A stretch of 64,000 bases of DNA from CAZWCE01 sp964632505. GTDB lineage: Bacteria > Planctomycetota > Planctomycetia > Pirellulales > Thermoguttaceae. Both the position numbers and the translations under genes were made by a program. Shown here one piece after another: positions 55,626 to 64,000 of the stretch (position 1 is the stretch's first letter; each line of letters begins with the position of its first letter). Location: NCBI GenBank assembly GCA_964632505.1, contig CAZWCE010000008.1:62001-126000 (forward strand), read 5' to 3'. The notes under the pieces were generated by a model. The model did no database searches. It was not told where the DNA came from and saw nothing but the letters and a program-made list of their open reading frames with translations.

Positions 55626-57377
55626 CTACACATGCGAAAGTTCCGGGACATGATTCCTCAATTGTCCCCGAAGATACATGCGAATATCTCGGGCGTTTTC
55701 CATCTTCATCGTTCGCGACGCGACTTCCTGACACGATTCGATCGAAACACTGCGGATCACCTGCTTGATTTCCGGAAGCACATTCGGGGTGACGCTCAGG
55801 TGACGCAGTCCCAGTCCCAAAAGCAACATGGAATACAGGGGGTTGCTGCTCATCTGTCCACATAAACTGACCGGCTTCCCGCCGCGATCGGCCGCCTCGA
55901 TCGTCCGGGAAATGAGACGCAAAACGGCCGGATCCTCGGAATTGTAAAGGCCCACCACATCCTTGTTGCTCCGGTCCACGGCCAGGGTGTATTGGATCAA
56001 GTCGTTCGTTCCCAAGCTCAGGAAGTCGACTTCGTCGATGTAATGATCGATCATGACGACCGTCGAGGGAACTTCGACCATCATGCCGATGGGGATCTTG
56101 CGGTCGAAAGGGATGTTTTCCTCATCCAGGTCTTCCATCACGTCGGCGAGGATCATCTTCGCCTGACGCAATTCGAGCAGGGTGGAGATGAGGGGGAACA
56201 TGATGCGGATGTTTCCCAGCACGCTGGCGCGGAGAACCGCCCGAAGTTGCAGGCGGAACATGTCGACGTTTCTCAGTGCCAGTCGGATGCTTCGGAGTCC
56301 CAGAAAGGGATTGCGTTCGTCCGAAGGCATCGGCAGGATGGGGATTTTGTCGGCTCCCAGATCGAACGTCCGGATGGTGACCGGTTTATCGTTCATCGAC
56401 TCGACGACCTGCTTGTAGGCGTTGTAATGGTCCTCCTCGTCGGGGATGTCGTCGGGGTTGGCGCCGAGGTAGAGAAATTCGGTCCGATAGAGCCCGACGC
56501 CGTCGGCCCCGCGCTCTTGGCAGTGGTCGACCTCGTAGGGAAACTCGATGTTGCCGTAGAGTTTGACGCGGGTGCCGTCGAGGGTTTCGGCCTTCAGGTC
56601 GCGAAGTCCCTGGAGTTTGACCGCCAGCGTCTTGGCCTCTTCCTGCTCGCTTTGATACCGGAGGAGGGTTTCCTCGTCGGGCTGGAGGATGACCGTTCCG
56701 GAGTCGCCGTCGATGACGACCAAGTCGCCGCCGGAGACTTCGGTCAGAAAGGGCCCCAGACCCACCACCGCGGGAATTTCCAGTGCTGCGGCGACGATCG
56801 CCGTGTGACTTCCCGGGCCTCCGACCTCGGTGACGAATCCTTTGACGAACTCGCGGTTCAGGTTCGCCGTTTCACTCGGCGTGAGATTCGAGGCCAGCAC
56901 CAAGACGGGGGAAGTGAGCTGAGTCAGGCCTTCGCGGCGATGGCCGAGCAACTGCCGCAACAGACGCTTCTCGAGGTCGAAGATGTCGTTGATCCGTTCG
57001 GCCAGATAGCTGCTGTCGAGTTTGCGGAAGACTTCGGCGTAGCGGCGGAGGGTGCGGCTGACGGCGTATTCGGGCGAGTAGGTTTTTTCCCGAATGAGCG
57101 ACTCAAGCTCGCTCAGGAGTTGGGAATCGGACAGGATCTGGAAGTGGGCCTCGAAGATGTCGCCGTATTTCTGGCCGAGTTCTTGAGTGACCGAATCGCG
57201 ATTGGCGGCGATTTCCTCGGACGCCCCCTTGATCGCTCGATGGAGGCGTTCCAGCTCCGCATCGACCGCATCGCGCGCGACGAAGTGCCGGGGAATCCGG
57301 AACCCTTCGTTATCCATCACCATGGCTTCACCGATGGCAACGCCCGGTGAAACAGCTATCCCTTGTAATTTTTTCAT
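55626..57377 (-). CDS. ptsI: PTS enzyme I (PEP-protein phosphotransferase)
   Basis: A 583-residue cytoplasmic enzyme that takes phosphate from PEP and passes it to HPr. The phospho-His is H191 (VGGPGSHTAIVAAALEIPAV). The PEP-binding barrel carries GVGLYRTEFLYLG, RTFDLGADK, NPFLGLRSIRL, IGMMVEVPS and FLSLGTNDLIQYTLAVDR. The catalytic Cys is in SLCGQM. Normal length, without the GAF domain of PtsP. It is last in a cluster read hpf, ptsN, ptsH, ptsI; no EIIB or EIIC is present, which suggests a regulatory PTS. Confidence 0.95.
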   Translation of the reverse strand: MKKLQGIAVSPGVAIGEAMVMDNEGFRIPRHFVARDAVDAELERLHRAIKGASEEIAANRDSVTQELGQKYGDIFEAHFQILSDSQLLSELESLIREKTYSPEYAVSRTLRRYAEVFRKLDSSYLAERINDIFDLEKRLLRQLLGHRREGLTQLTSPVLVLASNLTPSETANLNREFVKGFVTEVGGPGSHTAIVAAALEIPAVVGLGPFLTEVSGGDLVVIDGDSGTVILQPDEETLLRYQSEQEEAKTLAVKLQGLRDLKAETLDGTRVKLYGNIEFPYEVDHCQERGADGVGLYRTEFLYLGANPDDIPDEEDHYNAYKQVVESMNDKPVTIRTFDLGADKIPILPMPSDERNPFLGLRSIRLALRNVDMFRLQLRAVLRASVLGNIRIMFPLISTLLELRQAKMILADVMEDLDEENIPFDRKIPIGMMVEVPSTVVMIDHYIDEVDFLSLGTNDLIQYTLAVDRSNKDVVGLYNSEDPAVLRLISRTIEAADRGGKPVSLCGQMSSNPLYSMLLLGLGLRHLSVTPNVLPEIKQVIRSVSIESCQEVASRTMKMENARDIRMYLRGQLRNHVPELSHV

Positions 57378-57632
57378 TTTAGAAGATCAATGTTTGCTGT
57401 CCCCCAGGTCATGGGGGTCGGTTCCTCCGCAATGGCACCAAACGCGTCTCGGGGCTCGTCTCGCGGCATCGTCGACTTGACCGCGAGAATGAACCGATCA
57501 TCACCTCCGAACACATTCTAGCGTTTTTCCGGCGCGAACGCGAGTCGAAAAACCTCAGGAAGACGGGAAAAGATGCGACGTTTTTTCGTTTCCACCTCCT
57601 CGCGCGTCGTCACGGCCGTCGGCGTGAGGGGG

Positions 57633-57938
57633 TCAGCCGTCGCATTCCGGGTCGACTTCATCTTCCCAAAAACGATTTTCAAACATTTCCACGACGGCGG
57701 CCAGTGCCCGTGGGGCGTCGTCGCCCGAGGCGATGACCGTCAATCGTTGTCCCGGGGCGGCTCCCAAAGCCAACACCTGGAGGACATCGCTGCAATCGAC
57801 ACGCTGATCATCGAACATCAATTCGATTTTGGAGGAATACTCCTTCGATTTTTTTGCTAATAGGGTCGCGACGCGCGCGTGGACTCCCGCCCCGTTGGTC
57901 ACTTTGACTTCTTGAGACACTTCAGTCGGGGAGGTCAT
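57633..57938 (-). CDS. ptsH: HPr phosphocarrier protein
   Basis: 101 residues from ATG 57938. The phospho-His is H20 in NGAGVHARVATLLAKKSKEY (usual GLHARPA; the Pro is Val here). The regulatory Ser46 region reads VDCSDVLQVLALG; aligned with VNAKSIMGVMSLG, Ser46 is replaced by D51. HPr kinase control is therefore unlikely. It lies between ptsN and ptsI and should receive phosphate from EI. Confidence 0.9.
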   Translation of the reverse strand: MTSPTEVSQEVKVTNGAGVHARVATLLAKKSKEYSSKIELMFDDQRVDCSDVLQVLALGAAPGQRLTVIASGDDAPRALAAVVEMFENRFWEDEVDPECDG

Positions 57939-58002
57939 CGGCGTTTCCACCCTCTGTGATTTTTGCGGTGGGCAAGACGGGATATTCCTGGTTCGGCGGC
58001 GA

Positions 58003-58479
58003 TCAGTTTCCGAACAGGTTGTTGTCGGCTTCTTCCAGCAGAACGAGGATGTCTTCTTGCTTCGACGATTGTTTGAGGAAGCGGCAAAACGTTTCGTCAC
58101 GAAGCTGCCGGGAGATGTTTTCGAGTGCCCGAAGATGATCTCCCGGTCGATCGGGAGGGGAGATCAACAGGAACAGCAGGTGAACTTTTTCACCGTCGAG
58201 GCTGTCGAAGTCGATTCCCTCTTGGCAGACCGCCACGGTGCCGACCAGTCGCTCCACGCTCGGATGCTTCGTATGCGGGACGGCGATGCCGCGACCGATT
58301 CCGGTCGAGCCCAGTTCCTCGCGTTTGATGATCGCCTTGACGATTCCATCCTTTTCATCTTCCTTGATGCCGCCGGCTTGATAAAGTGACTCGACCATTT
58401 CGCGAATCACGCCCTCTTTGTCGGTCGCTTCCAACTGTGTCTTGACTGAATCGGAAAGAATAAAATCGGCAAATTTCAT
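58003..58479 (-). CDS. ptsN: PTS EIIA-like protein PtsN
   Basis: 158 residues of the fructose/nitrogen EIIA fold. The phospho-His is H69 in GIGRGIAVPHTKHPSVERLV. ELGSTGIG and LLFLLISPPDRPGDHLRALE are also typical. ATG 58479 has AAGGAG eight bases upstream and is preferred over GTG 58500. As no sugar permease is encoded here it is probably a regulatory target of the HPr relay, as in PTS-Ntr systems. Confidence 0.93.
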   Translation of the reverse strand: MKFADFILSDSVKTQLEATDKEGVIREMVESLYQAGGIKEDEKDGIVKAIIKREELGSTGIGRGIAVPHTKHPSVERLVGTVAVCQEGIDFDSLDGEKVHLLFLLISPPDRPGDHLRALENISRQLRDETFCRFLKQSSKQEDILVLLEEADNNLFGN

Positions 58480-58884
58480 CCGCCTGGCTCCTTGAGTCAC
58501 GTGTTTAACAAATTGCTGGATGGTCGCGAGGATGGGGGCCGCTCGGCGTTTTTATGCGTTTGTTTCACGCTATGCGAAAAAGGTTCCTACCGGCACGTTC
58601 GTACCAGCCACTCCGGTCGCCGACTCCGATCGGCCGGGAGAGACGATCACCGCTTCCCTCACCGACAGGCAACGATCCGGAAAGGGAGGACGCTTTCCGT
58701 CGACGCCGCTTTCACCGCATCAATGCGCGGCGGATGCCGCGGAACCGGGCGAACAAACCCTCTTGGGGGGCGGGTGGCTGCGTCTGAAATGTCGTCGGTT
58801 CGGCTGGGATCGAAAAAGGCGACCCACGCAGAATACGAAAGGGGCCCGTTGCAAGAGCCCCTCATCCCTTCCTGCCTCTGCGGT
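58480..58884. other. gap between hpf and ptsN
   Basis: About 400 bases without a gene. It starts with the hpf terminator (58840-58862). GC-rich frames on the plus strand lack coding features. The ptsN promoter presumably lies here but I see no convincing -35/-10 pair. Confidence 0.5.
58840..58862 (-). terminator. terminator after hpf
   Basis: AGGGGC (58840-58845) pairs with GCCCCT (58857-58862); on the minus strand TTTCG follows the stem. It is 23 bases past the hpf stop. Confidence 0.6.
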
Positions 58885-59232
58885 TTATTCTGCTTCTTCG
58901 CGAGTGACGGCCTGCGACAGGTGTCCCGTGCTGGGACGATGCCGATCCTGAATCTTTTCCTTGTAACGCCGGATCTGTTGCTCCATCTTATGGACGCATT
59001 GATCGACACTGCCGAACAGGTCTTCGGAAACATAACTCGCTACAAAGTCGTGCTTATGTTCGGCTGAAACCCTCAGGTCGACTCGCGGCTGCTCCTGATG
59101 TTCCAGATCCACCGTGGCCTCGATCGAAGTCAGCCTCTCGAAAAGTCGCGGCAATTTCTCGATCTTGCTGATGACCTTTTCCTGCGTTGCTTCACTCAAG
59201 TTTCCGTGTCGTGTGGATAGCTTGATTTGCAC
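58885..59232 (-). CDS. hpf: ribosome hibernation promoting factor, short form
   Basis: 115 residues, lacking the C-terminal dimerisation domain of long HPF. The fold pattern is MQIKLSTRHGNLSEATQEKV, then KIEKLPRLFERLTSIEATVD, VDLRVSAEHKHDFVA and DLFGSVDQCVHKMEQQIRRY. It binds the 30S decoding region in resting cells. Being next to ptsN repeats the rpoN-hpf-ptsN grouping of proteobacteria, but rpoN is missing here. It seems to have its own terminator, so it is probably a separate transcript from ptsN. Confidence 0.93.
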   Translation of the reverse strand: MQIKLSTRHGNLSEATQEKVISKIEKLPRLFERLTSIEATVDLEHQEQPRVDLRVSAEHKHDFVASYVSEDLFGSVDQCVHKMEQQIRRYKEKIQDRHRPSTGHLSQAVTREEAE

Positions 59233-59609
59233 GAGTTGTCTCCTTGGCTAAACCACCTGTGATTGTAATAGCCAGGCTCCATTCGCAAAAGGGGCCTGAT
59301 CGAACGATCGGCCGACTTTCTCAAATCGACCATGATTAATTTTAGGTTATAAACCAAGAATGTGTCTTTGAGAACCCGACTTTTACAGGTTTGTTGGATC
59401 GCCTAAATTGTGATGGATAAGGGGTTTGCGACAAATAGGGTTGTTGCGTCCTTTCCCGCCCCTCCGGAAGGAAGGCAGCCGGTTTTTGGAATCGGGCCTC
59501 GGAGACCTCCCGGGAGAAAAACCAACACCCACAGGACCGCGCCCACTGGCTTCCCGGCAAAAAAAGGTACACGATCGAGTGGTCGATGAATCCTCAGTGT
59601 CGGCATAAC
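59233..59609. other. intergenic stretch with hpf promoter
   Basis: 377 bases. A minus-strand promoter candidate lies at 59262-59289. The part around 59330-59420 is AT-rich. Nothing else is seen. Confidence 0.5.
59262..59289 (-). promoter_or_regulatory. promoter candidate for hpf
   Basis: On the minus strand: TTTGCG (59289-59284), 16 bases, TACAAT (59267-59262), 30 bases before the hpf ATG. The -35 hexamer and spacing equal those before the hybrid kinase at 22925. Confidence 0.5.
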
Positions 59610-60491
59610 CTACGTGGAGTAAAAGGTTTCCACTTGTATGCCGGTTTCATGCCGGATCTTTTCGGCGATGGCGTCGAGTTGGGGCCTTTCCAGCGGCGCC
59701 ACCCAAGCTTCGGCGGTGCTTCTGGCGACGGTGTAGGCGTGAACGACCTGGATCGAGCCTCCGGAATCGAGGATTTCGCGCAGGCGGCGGCAGTAAGCGT
59801 CGATCTCCGCCTCCGGTGGGGGGACTTCCCGAATCTTCATGAAAAGACTCTGAATGACCAGCGGGAACCATCGGGCCGTTTCGGCGAGATTTTCGAGGAT
59901 TCGTTCGAACGGGACTCGACTGCGGAGGATCCGGTCGTACGCCTCGGGGGTGCCCGCATCGAGTTTCGCCCAAATTTCTCCGTGATTGGCGGCCAGGACT
60001 TCGAGTGCCTTTCGGACCCGAGGGGTATGCAACAGCGTGGCGTTGGTGATGAGCACCAACTTGGTCGATTCAGGACAGTCGGTTTCTCGAATCTCACCGG
60101 CGAGGTTCACCGCTTCAGCGAACTCGGGGGCCATCGTCGGCTCGCCGGCGCCGCTGAAGGCGAGGTCGTTCAGTCGTCGTTTCTCGAAAGGGACTTCGCG
60201 GAAAGGGCTTTCTTCGAAAAGTCGACCGCTGGTGGCCAGCTCGATCGTCGCGCGCAGCTCCCGTCCCAAGAGCTCCAAATCGATCGGCGGCACGGGGGCG
60301 GGGATCGCCGTCTCGGCCATGTCGCGCCCGATTTGGCAATAGATGCACTGGAAGTTGCACAGGGCGGTCGGGCTGAGATTGATGCCGATGGAAAGCCCCC
60401 GTGAACGCCGGCTGATCACCGGGTAGACGTAGGTGTTTTCCTGAAAAGATCGAGAATGATGGCGCGTGTAACGCCGGGATGGCTCGGGCAT
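59610..60491 (-). CDS. radical SAM protein (COG0731-like)
   Basis: 293 residues. The cluster motif is C45, C49, C52 in ALCNFQCIYCQIGR. LAFSGAGEPTMAPEF is the GGE-type SAM segment, followed by LVLITNATLL, LDAGTPEAYDRI and VIQSLFMKI typical of the barrel. It resembles wyosine-type/COG0731 radical SAM enzymes but has no extra iron-sulfur motif at the C-terminus. The substrate is not known. It is downstream of ilvC on the same strand but separated by a hairpin. Confidence 0.87.
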   Translation of the reverse strand: MPEPSRRYTRHHSRSFQENTYVYPVISRRSRGLSIGINLSPTALCNFQCIYCQIGRDMAETAIPAPVPPIDLELLGRELRATIELATSGRLFEESPFREVPFEKRRLNDLAFSGAGEPTMAPEFAEAVNLAGEIRETDCPESTKLVLITNATLLHTPRVRKALEVLAANHGEIWAKLDAGTPEAYDRILRSRVPFERILENLAETARWFPLVIQSLFMKIREVPPPEAEIDAYCRRLREILDSGGSIQVVHAYTVARSTAEAWVAPLERPQLDAIAEKIRHETGIQVETFYST

Positions 60492-60509
60492 GGGGATTCC
60501 AGAAGGGCA

Positions 60510-60550
60510 AACACCCGACTGCCGACCGGAAGGGCCGAAAGCCGGGTGTT
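60510..60550 (-). terminator. hairpin downstream of ilvC
   Basis: AACACCCG (60510-60517) and CGGGTGTT (60543-60550) form an 8-bp stem 35 bases past the ilvC stop, with inner GC-rich pairing and only a weak T-run on the minus strand. Confidence 0.55.
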
Positions 60551-60584
60551 GAAATGGTCCGTTTGGGATTACTGGTGGCGGCTG

Positions 60585-61589
60585 CTAGACTTCCTTGGAG
60601 TCGATCCAGGACATCAGCCTGCGGAGATTCTTGCCGACCTCTTCGATCTGATGCTCACGATTTTGGCGACGCTTCGCCTTGAAGGCGGGGGCATTCACCT
60701 TGTTTTCCAGGAGCCATTCCCGGGCGAACTCACCGCTTCGAATTTCGGCGAGGATCTTCCGCATCTCTTCTTTCGTCTCTTCATTGATGATGCGCGGTCC
60801 CCGGGTATAGTCGCCGTACTCGGCGGTGTTCGACACACTGTAACGCATGTAGTTCAGGCCGCCCTGGTAGAAGAGATCGACGATGAGCTTCAGCTCGTGC
60901 ATGCATTCGAAGAAGGCCATTTCGGGTTGATACCCGGCCTCGACGAGCACCTCGAAGGCGTTTTTGACCAGCTCGCTCACGCCCCCGCAGAGGACGACCT
61001 GCTCGCCGAACAGGTCGGTTTCGGTCTCTTCGGCGAAAGAGGTTTCGATGACGCCCGCCCGGGTTCCGCCGATGCCCTTGGCGTAGGCGAGGCCGATTTT
61101 GCGCTCGTTATCGCCGGCCCTTTCTCCCAGGGCGATCAGGCAGGGCACACCGCCCCCGCCGACGTACTCGCTTCGCAAAAGGTGACCGGGGCCTTTCGGC
61201 GCGATCAAGATCGCGCAAACGCCCTCGGGCATATCGAACTGGCCGAAATGGACGTTGAAGCCATGGGTGCAAACGAGGATATCGCCCGGGGTGAGGTGAT
61301 CGCGGATTTGTTCCCGGTAGATGTCGCTCTGGAGTTCGTCGGGAAGCGTCACGACGACCAGATCGCCCTGCTTGGTCGCCTCCTCGGTCGAGACCGGCTC
61401 GAAGCCGTCCTTCACGGCCGCCTCGTAATTGGGGGTGCCTTCCAGTTCGGCGACCACCACTTTGCACCCGCTGTCGCGGAGGTTTTGGGCATGGGCATGT
61501 CCCTGGGAGCCGTAGCCGAGGATCGAGATCGTCTTATTCTTCAGGAGTCCCAGGTCCGCATCGTTCTCATAGTAAATGGTAGCCGCCAT
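60585..61589 (-). CDS. ilvC: ketol-acid reductoisomerase
   Basis: 334 residues, the short class I form, second enzyme of branched-chain amino acid synthesis. The NADPH loop is ILGYGSQGHAHAQNLRDSG near 24-42. ILIAPKGPGHLLRSEYVGGG marks the dimer site and catalytic metal ligands are in AEETETDLFGEQVVLCGG and FFECMHELKLIVDL. It follows ilvH on the same strand with 160 bases between, so both are likely co-transcribed. ilvB is not adjacent. Confidence 0.96.
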   Translation of the reverse strand: MAATIYYENDADLGLLKNKTISILGYGSQGHAHAQNLRDSGCKVVVAELEGTPNYEAAVKDGFEPVSTEEATKQGDLVVVTLPDELQSDIYREQIRDHLTPGDILVCTHGFNVHFGQFDMPEGVCAILIAPKGPGHLLRSEYVGGGGVPCLIALGERAGDNERKIGLAYAKGIGGTRAGVIETSFAEETETDLFGEQVVLCGGVSELVKNAFEVLVEAGYQPEMAFFECMHELKLIVDLFYQGGLNYMRYSVSNTAEYGDYTRGPRIINEETKEEMRKILAEIRSGEFAREWLLENKVNAPAFKAKRRQNREHQIEEVGKNLRRLMSWIDSKEV

Positions 61590-61749
61590 AACAACTCTCC
61601 TTCATGATAGATAGAGGAGTCTCTCGGGCGCGAGGCGCCGTCATGGGCGCATCCGCCGCGAAGAGACACTGCTGATTGCAACGTGTGAAAGATATCAGAT
61701 CAGTCCGATCAGATCGGCTTCGGAGATAATCCACCCCCAGCGGACCGCT

Positions 61750-62268
61750 TCACTCGGCGTTCTCCGAGACCGGCTCGGCTTTCATCGTATTCCGGGCCCC
61801 TCGAACCATGGCGATCCGTCCGGTGCGGACCAGTTCCACGATGCCGAAGGGACGCATCGCCTCGATGAACGCCTCGATTTTCGACTCTTTGCCCGAAATT
61901 TCGATCATCAACAGGTCCTTGGTGACGTCGACCACTCGGGCTCGGAAAATATAGACCATCTCCAAGATCGCCGTGCGATATTCGGGTTTGCCGTCGACCT
62001 TGATGAGCATCAGGTCCCGCTCGACATAGTTCTGACTACTGACATCGTCGACACGGACGACCGTGACGATCTTCTCCAGTTGTTTTCGCACCTGTTCGAG
62101 GACTTTGTCGTCGCCGACCACGACGAAGGTCATCCGGGAAAGATGATGGTCCTCCGTCTCGCCGACCGCGAGACTGTCGATGTTGTACCCCCGGGAAGCG
62201 AGCATCCCGGAAATATGGGACAACACACCGGGAACGTTTTGCACCAGGGCGGAAATCACGTGTCGCAT
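61750..62268 (-). CDS. ilvH: acetolactate synthase small subunit
   Basis: 172 residues from ATG 62268. The ACT domain opens with MRHVISALVQNVPGVLSHIS and GYNIDSLAVGETE, the valine-binding region; SSQNYVERDLMLIKVDGKPE begins the C-terminal domain. It regulates and activates the IlvB catalytic subunit. The catalytic subunit gene is not in the window, since upstream on this strand is an unrelated GNAT-like gene. Confidence 0.95.
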   Translation of the reverse strand: MRHVISALVQNVPGVLSHISGMLASRGYNIDSLAVGETEDHHLSRMTFVVVGDDKVLEQVRKQLEKIVTVVRVDDVSSQNYVERDLMLIKVDGKPEYRTAILEMVYIFRARVVDVTKDLLMIEISGKESKIEAFIEAMRPFGIVELVRTGRIAMVRGARNTMKAEPVSENAE

Positions 62269-62556
62269 GGGTGTTCTCAATCGCGTCAAGGAACTCGAGT
62301 TCGCTCAGTCGTTTCGGTGGGGTCGGGGCGGATCTGTTCCGTCCGAGCAAAAGATCGGCCGAGAGCCTCGCGGGAGCAAGAATCATCGCGAGGGCTCACC
62401 GGAAATGCCCCGGGAAAACCGATGACCACGGGATGCCGAATCAGAAATGATACCCCAGTTTGCCGAATCCGACAAGGGGAGAGGGGCCGGCTGAAAATCG
62501 CTGCACGGCCGTCGGTTGGTGTGCCGTATTCTGTTTCGCGCGGCAGCCCGTTTTTT

Positions 62557-63264
62557 TTAACGGGCTAATCGATCGCCGGGTTCCTCCGGTCGAAGAGAGG
62601 CGTTCCGGTGGAGCCAGTACCGTGAAAGCGTCGCGAGGGAACGACTCGATCGGTCCAGGTCGAAGACGAAAGGCAGTGGAACGCCGTGCGTCTTCCACCA
62701 GAGGCGGCCCGAGGGAGTCTCCATCAAATCGAGCACCGTTTTTCCATGGGCCAGCGGGGTGGGTAACTTTCGTCGCAAATGCCTCGGTAGTGGGCAGTTG
62801 AAGCCGAATCGCGGCCAGGTGTAGTACCCGTTTTCATTGCCCCGTCGTCCCCCGAAGGTTTCGATCTTTCGGATCCCCAGACGCATGGCGGAGAAGACTT
62901 GCTTGCCGAAGCACTGGAGCCCGACCCCCTGGCGATGCCGCCGCGATCGGAGCAGATGAAATCCCTCCTTGACGAGCACCGGTTCGCCGACACGTCTACA
63001 GATGCGGGCCACCCCGATCAGGCCGAGAGATTGGAGTTCTTCGATCTCCAGCCACAATGACCCTTCGATGACTCCGACCGAAACCCGACCGTGGGCCGGG
63101 GCTCCCGCCAAACCGGCGTATTCCCAGGGGAGTAACGGACGGTGGAACAATGTTCGGCAACATCGGGCCGTTGCCTCTTCTTCGCCCGGATAGAGAAACA
63201 CCTGAGCTCGGGGACAACTGAGAAACTCCCTCCTTCGATTCGGCTTCGTGTTTCCCTGTGGCAT
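62557..63264 (-). CDS. GNAT-like hypothetical protein
   Basis: 235 residues from ATG 63264, which has AAGGA ten bases upstream. The central part reads LWLEIEELQSLGLIGVARIC, then HLLRSRRHRQGVGLQCFGKQ, then IRKIETFGGRRGNENGYYTW. The basic RxxxxGVG segment followed by a helix and a strand is the usual acetyl-CoA pyrophosphate loop of GNAT enzymes, so an acyltransferase is likely. The substrate is unknown. The start codon choice excludes an upstream extension of low complexity. Confidence 0.7.
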   Translation of the reverse strand: MPQGNTKPNRRREFLSCPRAQVFLYPGEEEATARCCRTLFHRPLLPWEYAGLAGAPAHGRVSVGVIEGSLWLEIEELQSLGLIGVARICRRVGEPVLVKEGFHLLRSRRHRQGVGLQCFGKQVFSAMRLGIRKIETFGGRRGNENGYYTWPRFGFNCPLPRHLRRKLPTPLAHGKTVLDLMETPSGRLWWKTHGVPLPFVFDLDRSSRSLATLSRYWLHRNASLRPEEPGDRLAR

Positions 63265-63494
63265 CTTCCGTGTTTCCTTCTCGCACCAGAAAAAGCTCAC
63301 CGGAGTGGTGCCGCGAAATCGGTCCACGCGGGATTGCTTCGTTTTCCGCCGGATGGTTCATCAACGGGTTTCAACGGATCGGTTCTCGAAATGCATTGAA
63401 AGTGTGTCTTCCGGCTACCCGGTCTCTCGGGAGGGGGCGAACCGCTCTCAGTGACAGACATGTGACATCTATCGGCCTTATTTCGCCCCTTTGA

Positions 63495-63512
63495 GTGACA
63501 ACATCTTGTCAC
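63495..63512. promoter_or_regulatory. operator-like palindrome GTGACAA-CATC-TTGTCAC
   Basis: Perfect 7-bp half-sites (63495-63501 and 63506-63512) with a four-base spacer. Related direct copies of GTGACA lie at 63451 and 63462 and near 63638, suggesting a binding site for a dimeric regulator. Confidence 0.5.
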
Positions 63513-63577
63513 ATGCATTTTCTTCTCCAGCGAAATAGCCGAAAAATTGTCGTCCACCTCCTCGGGTTTTGTCCCCG

Positions 63578-63591
63578 GCGCCAAGTGGCGC
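63578..63591. repeat. palindrome GCGCCA-AG-TGGCGC
   Basis: A perfect 6-bp inverted repeat with a two-base spacer in the same intergenic region. It could be another operator or a small hairpin. Confidence 0.4.
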
Positions 63592-63901
63592 GACAACGAG
63601 ACCAGGTTGCACTTTGACACCAGCGAAGACGGGAAAGGTGACAAAAGGCATCACCTGATCGCTTCAGCAGGGGGTCCTCTCCGCGAAAGCAGACGATCGT
63701 TGTTCGCGGAAATGCTTCGTCTGGTGATTTGCCGACGGATGAGGTGGCTTCTCCGCCGTTGCGAACGCATTCGAGGCGTTTGGCATTGAATTTGCACAAC
63801 TGATTCTCAGAAGACGAGAGAAACCTGAGGATCCTCGTTCTTTTCTCCTCGATTACCGTTTCCTTCCCTTCCCGGCTTCTTTCCCGGAGTGATTCCTTCT
63901 C

Positions 63902-64000
63902 ATGTACGCTCAAGATTTGTTGGATTTTGCCGTCCTTTCCGCCCTCGATGCCGAGGCGATTCTTCAAAACCGGGTATGCATCGAGGAAAAACGATTGGAG
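63902..64000 (+). CDS. 5' end of an unidentified gene
   Basis: ATG 63902 opens a frame that runs off the window. The 33 visible residues begin MYAQDLLDFAVLSALDAEAI and look like amphipathic helices. GGAG lies about 14 bases upstream, so the start is not certain. I cannot assign a family. Confidence 0.55.
   Translation, partial: MYAQDLLDFAVLSALDAEAILQNRVCIEEKRLE

Larger units (their letters stand above)
63265..63901. other. intergenic region with repeated GTGACA motifs
   Basis: About 640 bases with no supported gene. It carries several GTGACA motifs in both directions and two perfect palindromes (listed separately). The promoters of the divergent GNAT-like gene and the gene at 63902 should be here. 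Confidence 0.6.

Noticed and set aside
62545..62566. AGCCCGTT/AACGGGCT hairpin at the GNAT-like stop codon
   Set aside because: The T-run is in the loop rather than after the stem, and it overlaps the stop codon, so I do not call it a terminator.
63509..63967. A 152-codon minus-strand frame at the right end
   Set aside because: It overlaps the palindromes and the next gene start and has no coding pattern.

Overview
The window reads as chromosomal DNA of a planctomycete (inference). The reasons are a double-length UvrA fusion, a DUF6268-like beta-barrel, a FloA-type flotillin, a secreted sulfatase, the hopanoid enzyme HpnH, a DUF2344 protein beside RNase E/G, and a regulatory PTS (EI, HPr, EIIA) with no sugar permease. 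Coding DNA is GC-rich with strong GC bias at third codon positions, which is why so many long but meaningless antisense frames exist. I found no rRNA, tRNA, CRISPR array, transposase or prophage gene. It looks like an ordinary core/accessory mosaic rather than an island.

Layout. 1-2400: hpnH and a DUF115/sialyltransferase-like protein. 2.9-5.6 kb: an uncharacterised DUF6931-like protein converging on a translationally coupled purE-mtnA pair. 5.6-9.1 kb: a long AT-rich leader with a strong hairpin, a large chemotaxis receptor, and a small conserved-looking protein. 9.6-15 kb: a 1207-residue secreted protein with two FAD modules, and an LL-diaminopimelate aminotransferase. 15.1-22.2 kb: the 2345-residue double UvrA. 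22.2-27 kb: a stand-alone HPt protein divergent from a CHASE4 hybrid kinase, then an HlyD-type adaptor. 27-34.7 kb: a secreted beta-helix protein, an AzgA-type purine permease, an HD-GYP/PAS/GGDEF protein and a class V aminotransferase.

34.7-45 kb: a membrane-anchored low-complexity protein, FloA, a sulfatase, a membrane protein, a rubredoxin/membrane/di-haem cytochrome c fusion followed by an unlisted 30-residue membrane ORF, a heparinase II/III-like enzyme, a DUF6268-like barrel and a PfpI protein. 45.5-50.5 kb: a beta-hydroxyacid dehydrogenase, a C-terminal processing protease, tsaD (TTG start) and a PIN/TRAM membrane protein. 51-55.4 kb (minus strand): DUF2344 protein, rng, rplU and dgt. 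55.6-59.2 kb (minus strand): hpf, ptsN, ptsH and ptsI, a regulatory phosphorelay cluster. 59.6-63.3 kb: a radical SAM protein, ilvC, ilvH and a GNAT-like protein. A new plus-strand gene runs off the end.

Common themes are signalling (MCP, hybrid kinase with separate HPt, c-di-GMP protein, PTS) and secreted glycan-active enzymes (sulfatase, heparinase-like, beta-helix). The glycan enzymes are scattered, not in one locus. The most unusual single gene is the rubredoxin/cytochrome fusion at 39686-40873 with its micro-ORF neighbour. The double UvrA with its extra C-terminal domain and the FAD protein with a domain inserted inside its first FAD module come next.
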